Of a stretch of DNA of 5,976 nt, positions 5,915 to 5,976 are shown piece after piece (within the stretch, counting starts at the first letter, position 1; each line of letters opens with the position of its first letter). The position numbers and the translations under genes are program-made. Source of the DNA: DATMXS01 sp035561355 (lineage in GTDB: Bacteria; Acidobacteriota; Terriglobia; Bryobacterales; Bryobacteraceae); the NCBI GenBank assembly GCA_035561355.1, contig DATMXS010000240.1, positions 1 through 5,976 of the forward strand, read 5' to 3'. The notes under the pieces are model-generated. The model made no database searches. It was not told where the DNA came from and was given only the letters and a program-made list of their open reading frames with translations.

Positions 5915-5976
5915 GGGGCCACCGGTCAGTGCCCTCAGACGCTGAATCGTATGTTTTCAGAAACTTTCCTGTGGTC
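5914..5976. other. Right-end intergenic stretch, perhaps including the end of an upstream minus-strand gene
   Basis: This stretch contains no recognisable gene. A small imperfect hairpin (about 5916-5934, stem of six pairs with one bulge, no T tract) sits just upstream of the candidate promoter. On the minus strand two frames stay open from the window edge, one to a TGA at 5935-5937 and one to a TAA at 5901-5903. Either could be the last 13-24 codons of a gene lying outside, but this is too short to identify. The plus strand also gives nothing to call. Confidence 0.25.

Noticed and set aside
5858..5965. Nine-base direct repeat TCAGAAACT at 5858-5866 and 5957-5965
   Set aside because: Only two copies, about 100 bases apart, with no symmetry and no relation to the candidate promoter. 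It could be chance, so it is not called as a binding site.
5952..5976. Possible plus-strand gene start (ATG at 5951-5953) at the right edge
   Set aside because: Only eight codons are visible, with no ribosome-binding site, and the minus-strand frames are equally open.

Overview
This is a GC-rich bacterial window with closely packed genes on both strands. Two unrelated gene pairs face each other. The codon usage and the Rrf2-cysK pairing would fit a soil or environmental phylum such as Acidobacteriota, but that is only an impression; no rRNA or other marker gene is present. I see no mobile element, CRISPR array, tRNA or rRNA.

Left part, plus strand (1-1451): a putative promoter/operator at 33-74 leads into a small Rrf2-family repressor (77-502). 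One base later comes cysK, an O-acetylserine sulfhydrylase (504-1451). The repressor has no cysteine, so it cannot carry an IscR-type Fe-S cluster. It ends in a C-terminal isoleucine, as does CysE and, from memory, Bacillus CymR. The pair therefore looks like a CymR/CysK-type cysteine-sensing unit in which the enzyme may act as co-regulator of its own operon.

Middle (1452-1669): a convergent intergenic region with three stem-loops. The first carries a seven-T tract when read on the minus strand, and the second a short T-rich tract on the plus strand. Together they probably terminate both operons and leave overlapping 3' ends.

Right part, minus strand (5850 down to 1670): two translationally coupled genes with an ATGA overlap. 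The upstream gene (4993-5850) encodes a GalU-like sugar nucleotidyltransferase that lacks the usual GxGTR loop. The downstream gene (1670-4996) encodes an 1108-residue protein. It has an N-terminal fucokinase/heptokinase-like GHMP sugar kinase and a C-terminal UDPGP-family (UGPase/UAP-like) nucleotidyltransferase with an intact GGxGTR...K loop. The simplest reading is a salvage route, free sugar to sugar-1-phosphate to NDP-sugar. It is analogous to the fucokinase/GDP-fucose pyrophosphorylase FKP, but with the opposite domain order and a different pyrophosphorylase family. The substrate is unknown. This operon is the most novel-looking content of the window.

The right end (5851-5976) holds a possible minus-strand promoter and, at most, the last codons of another gene.
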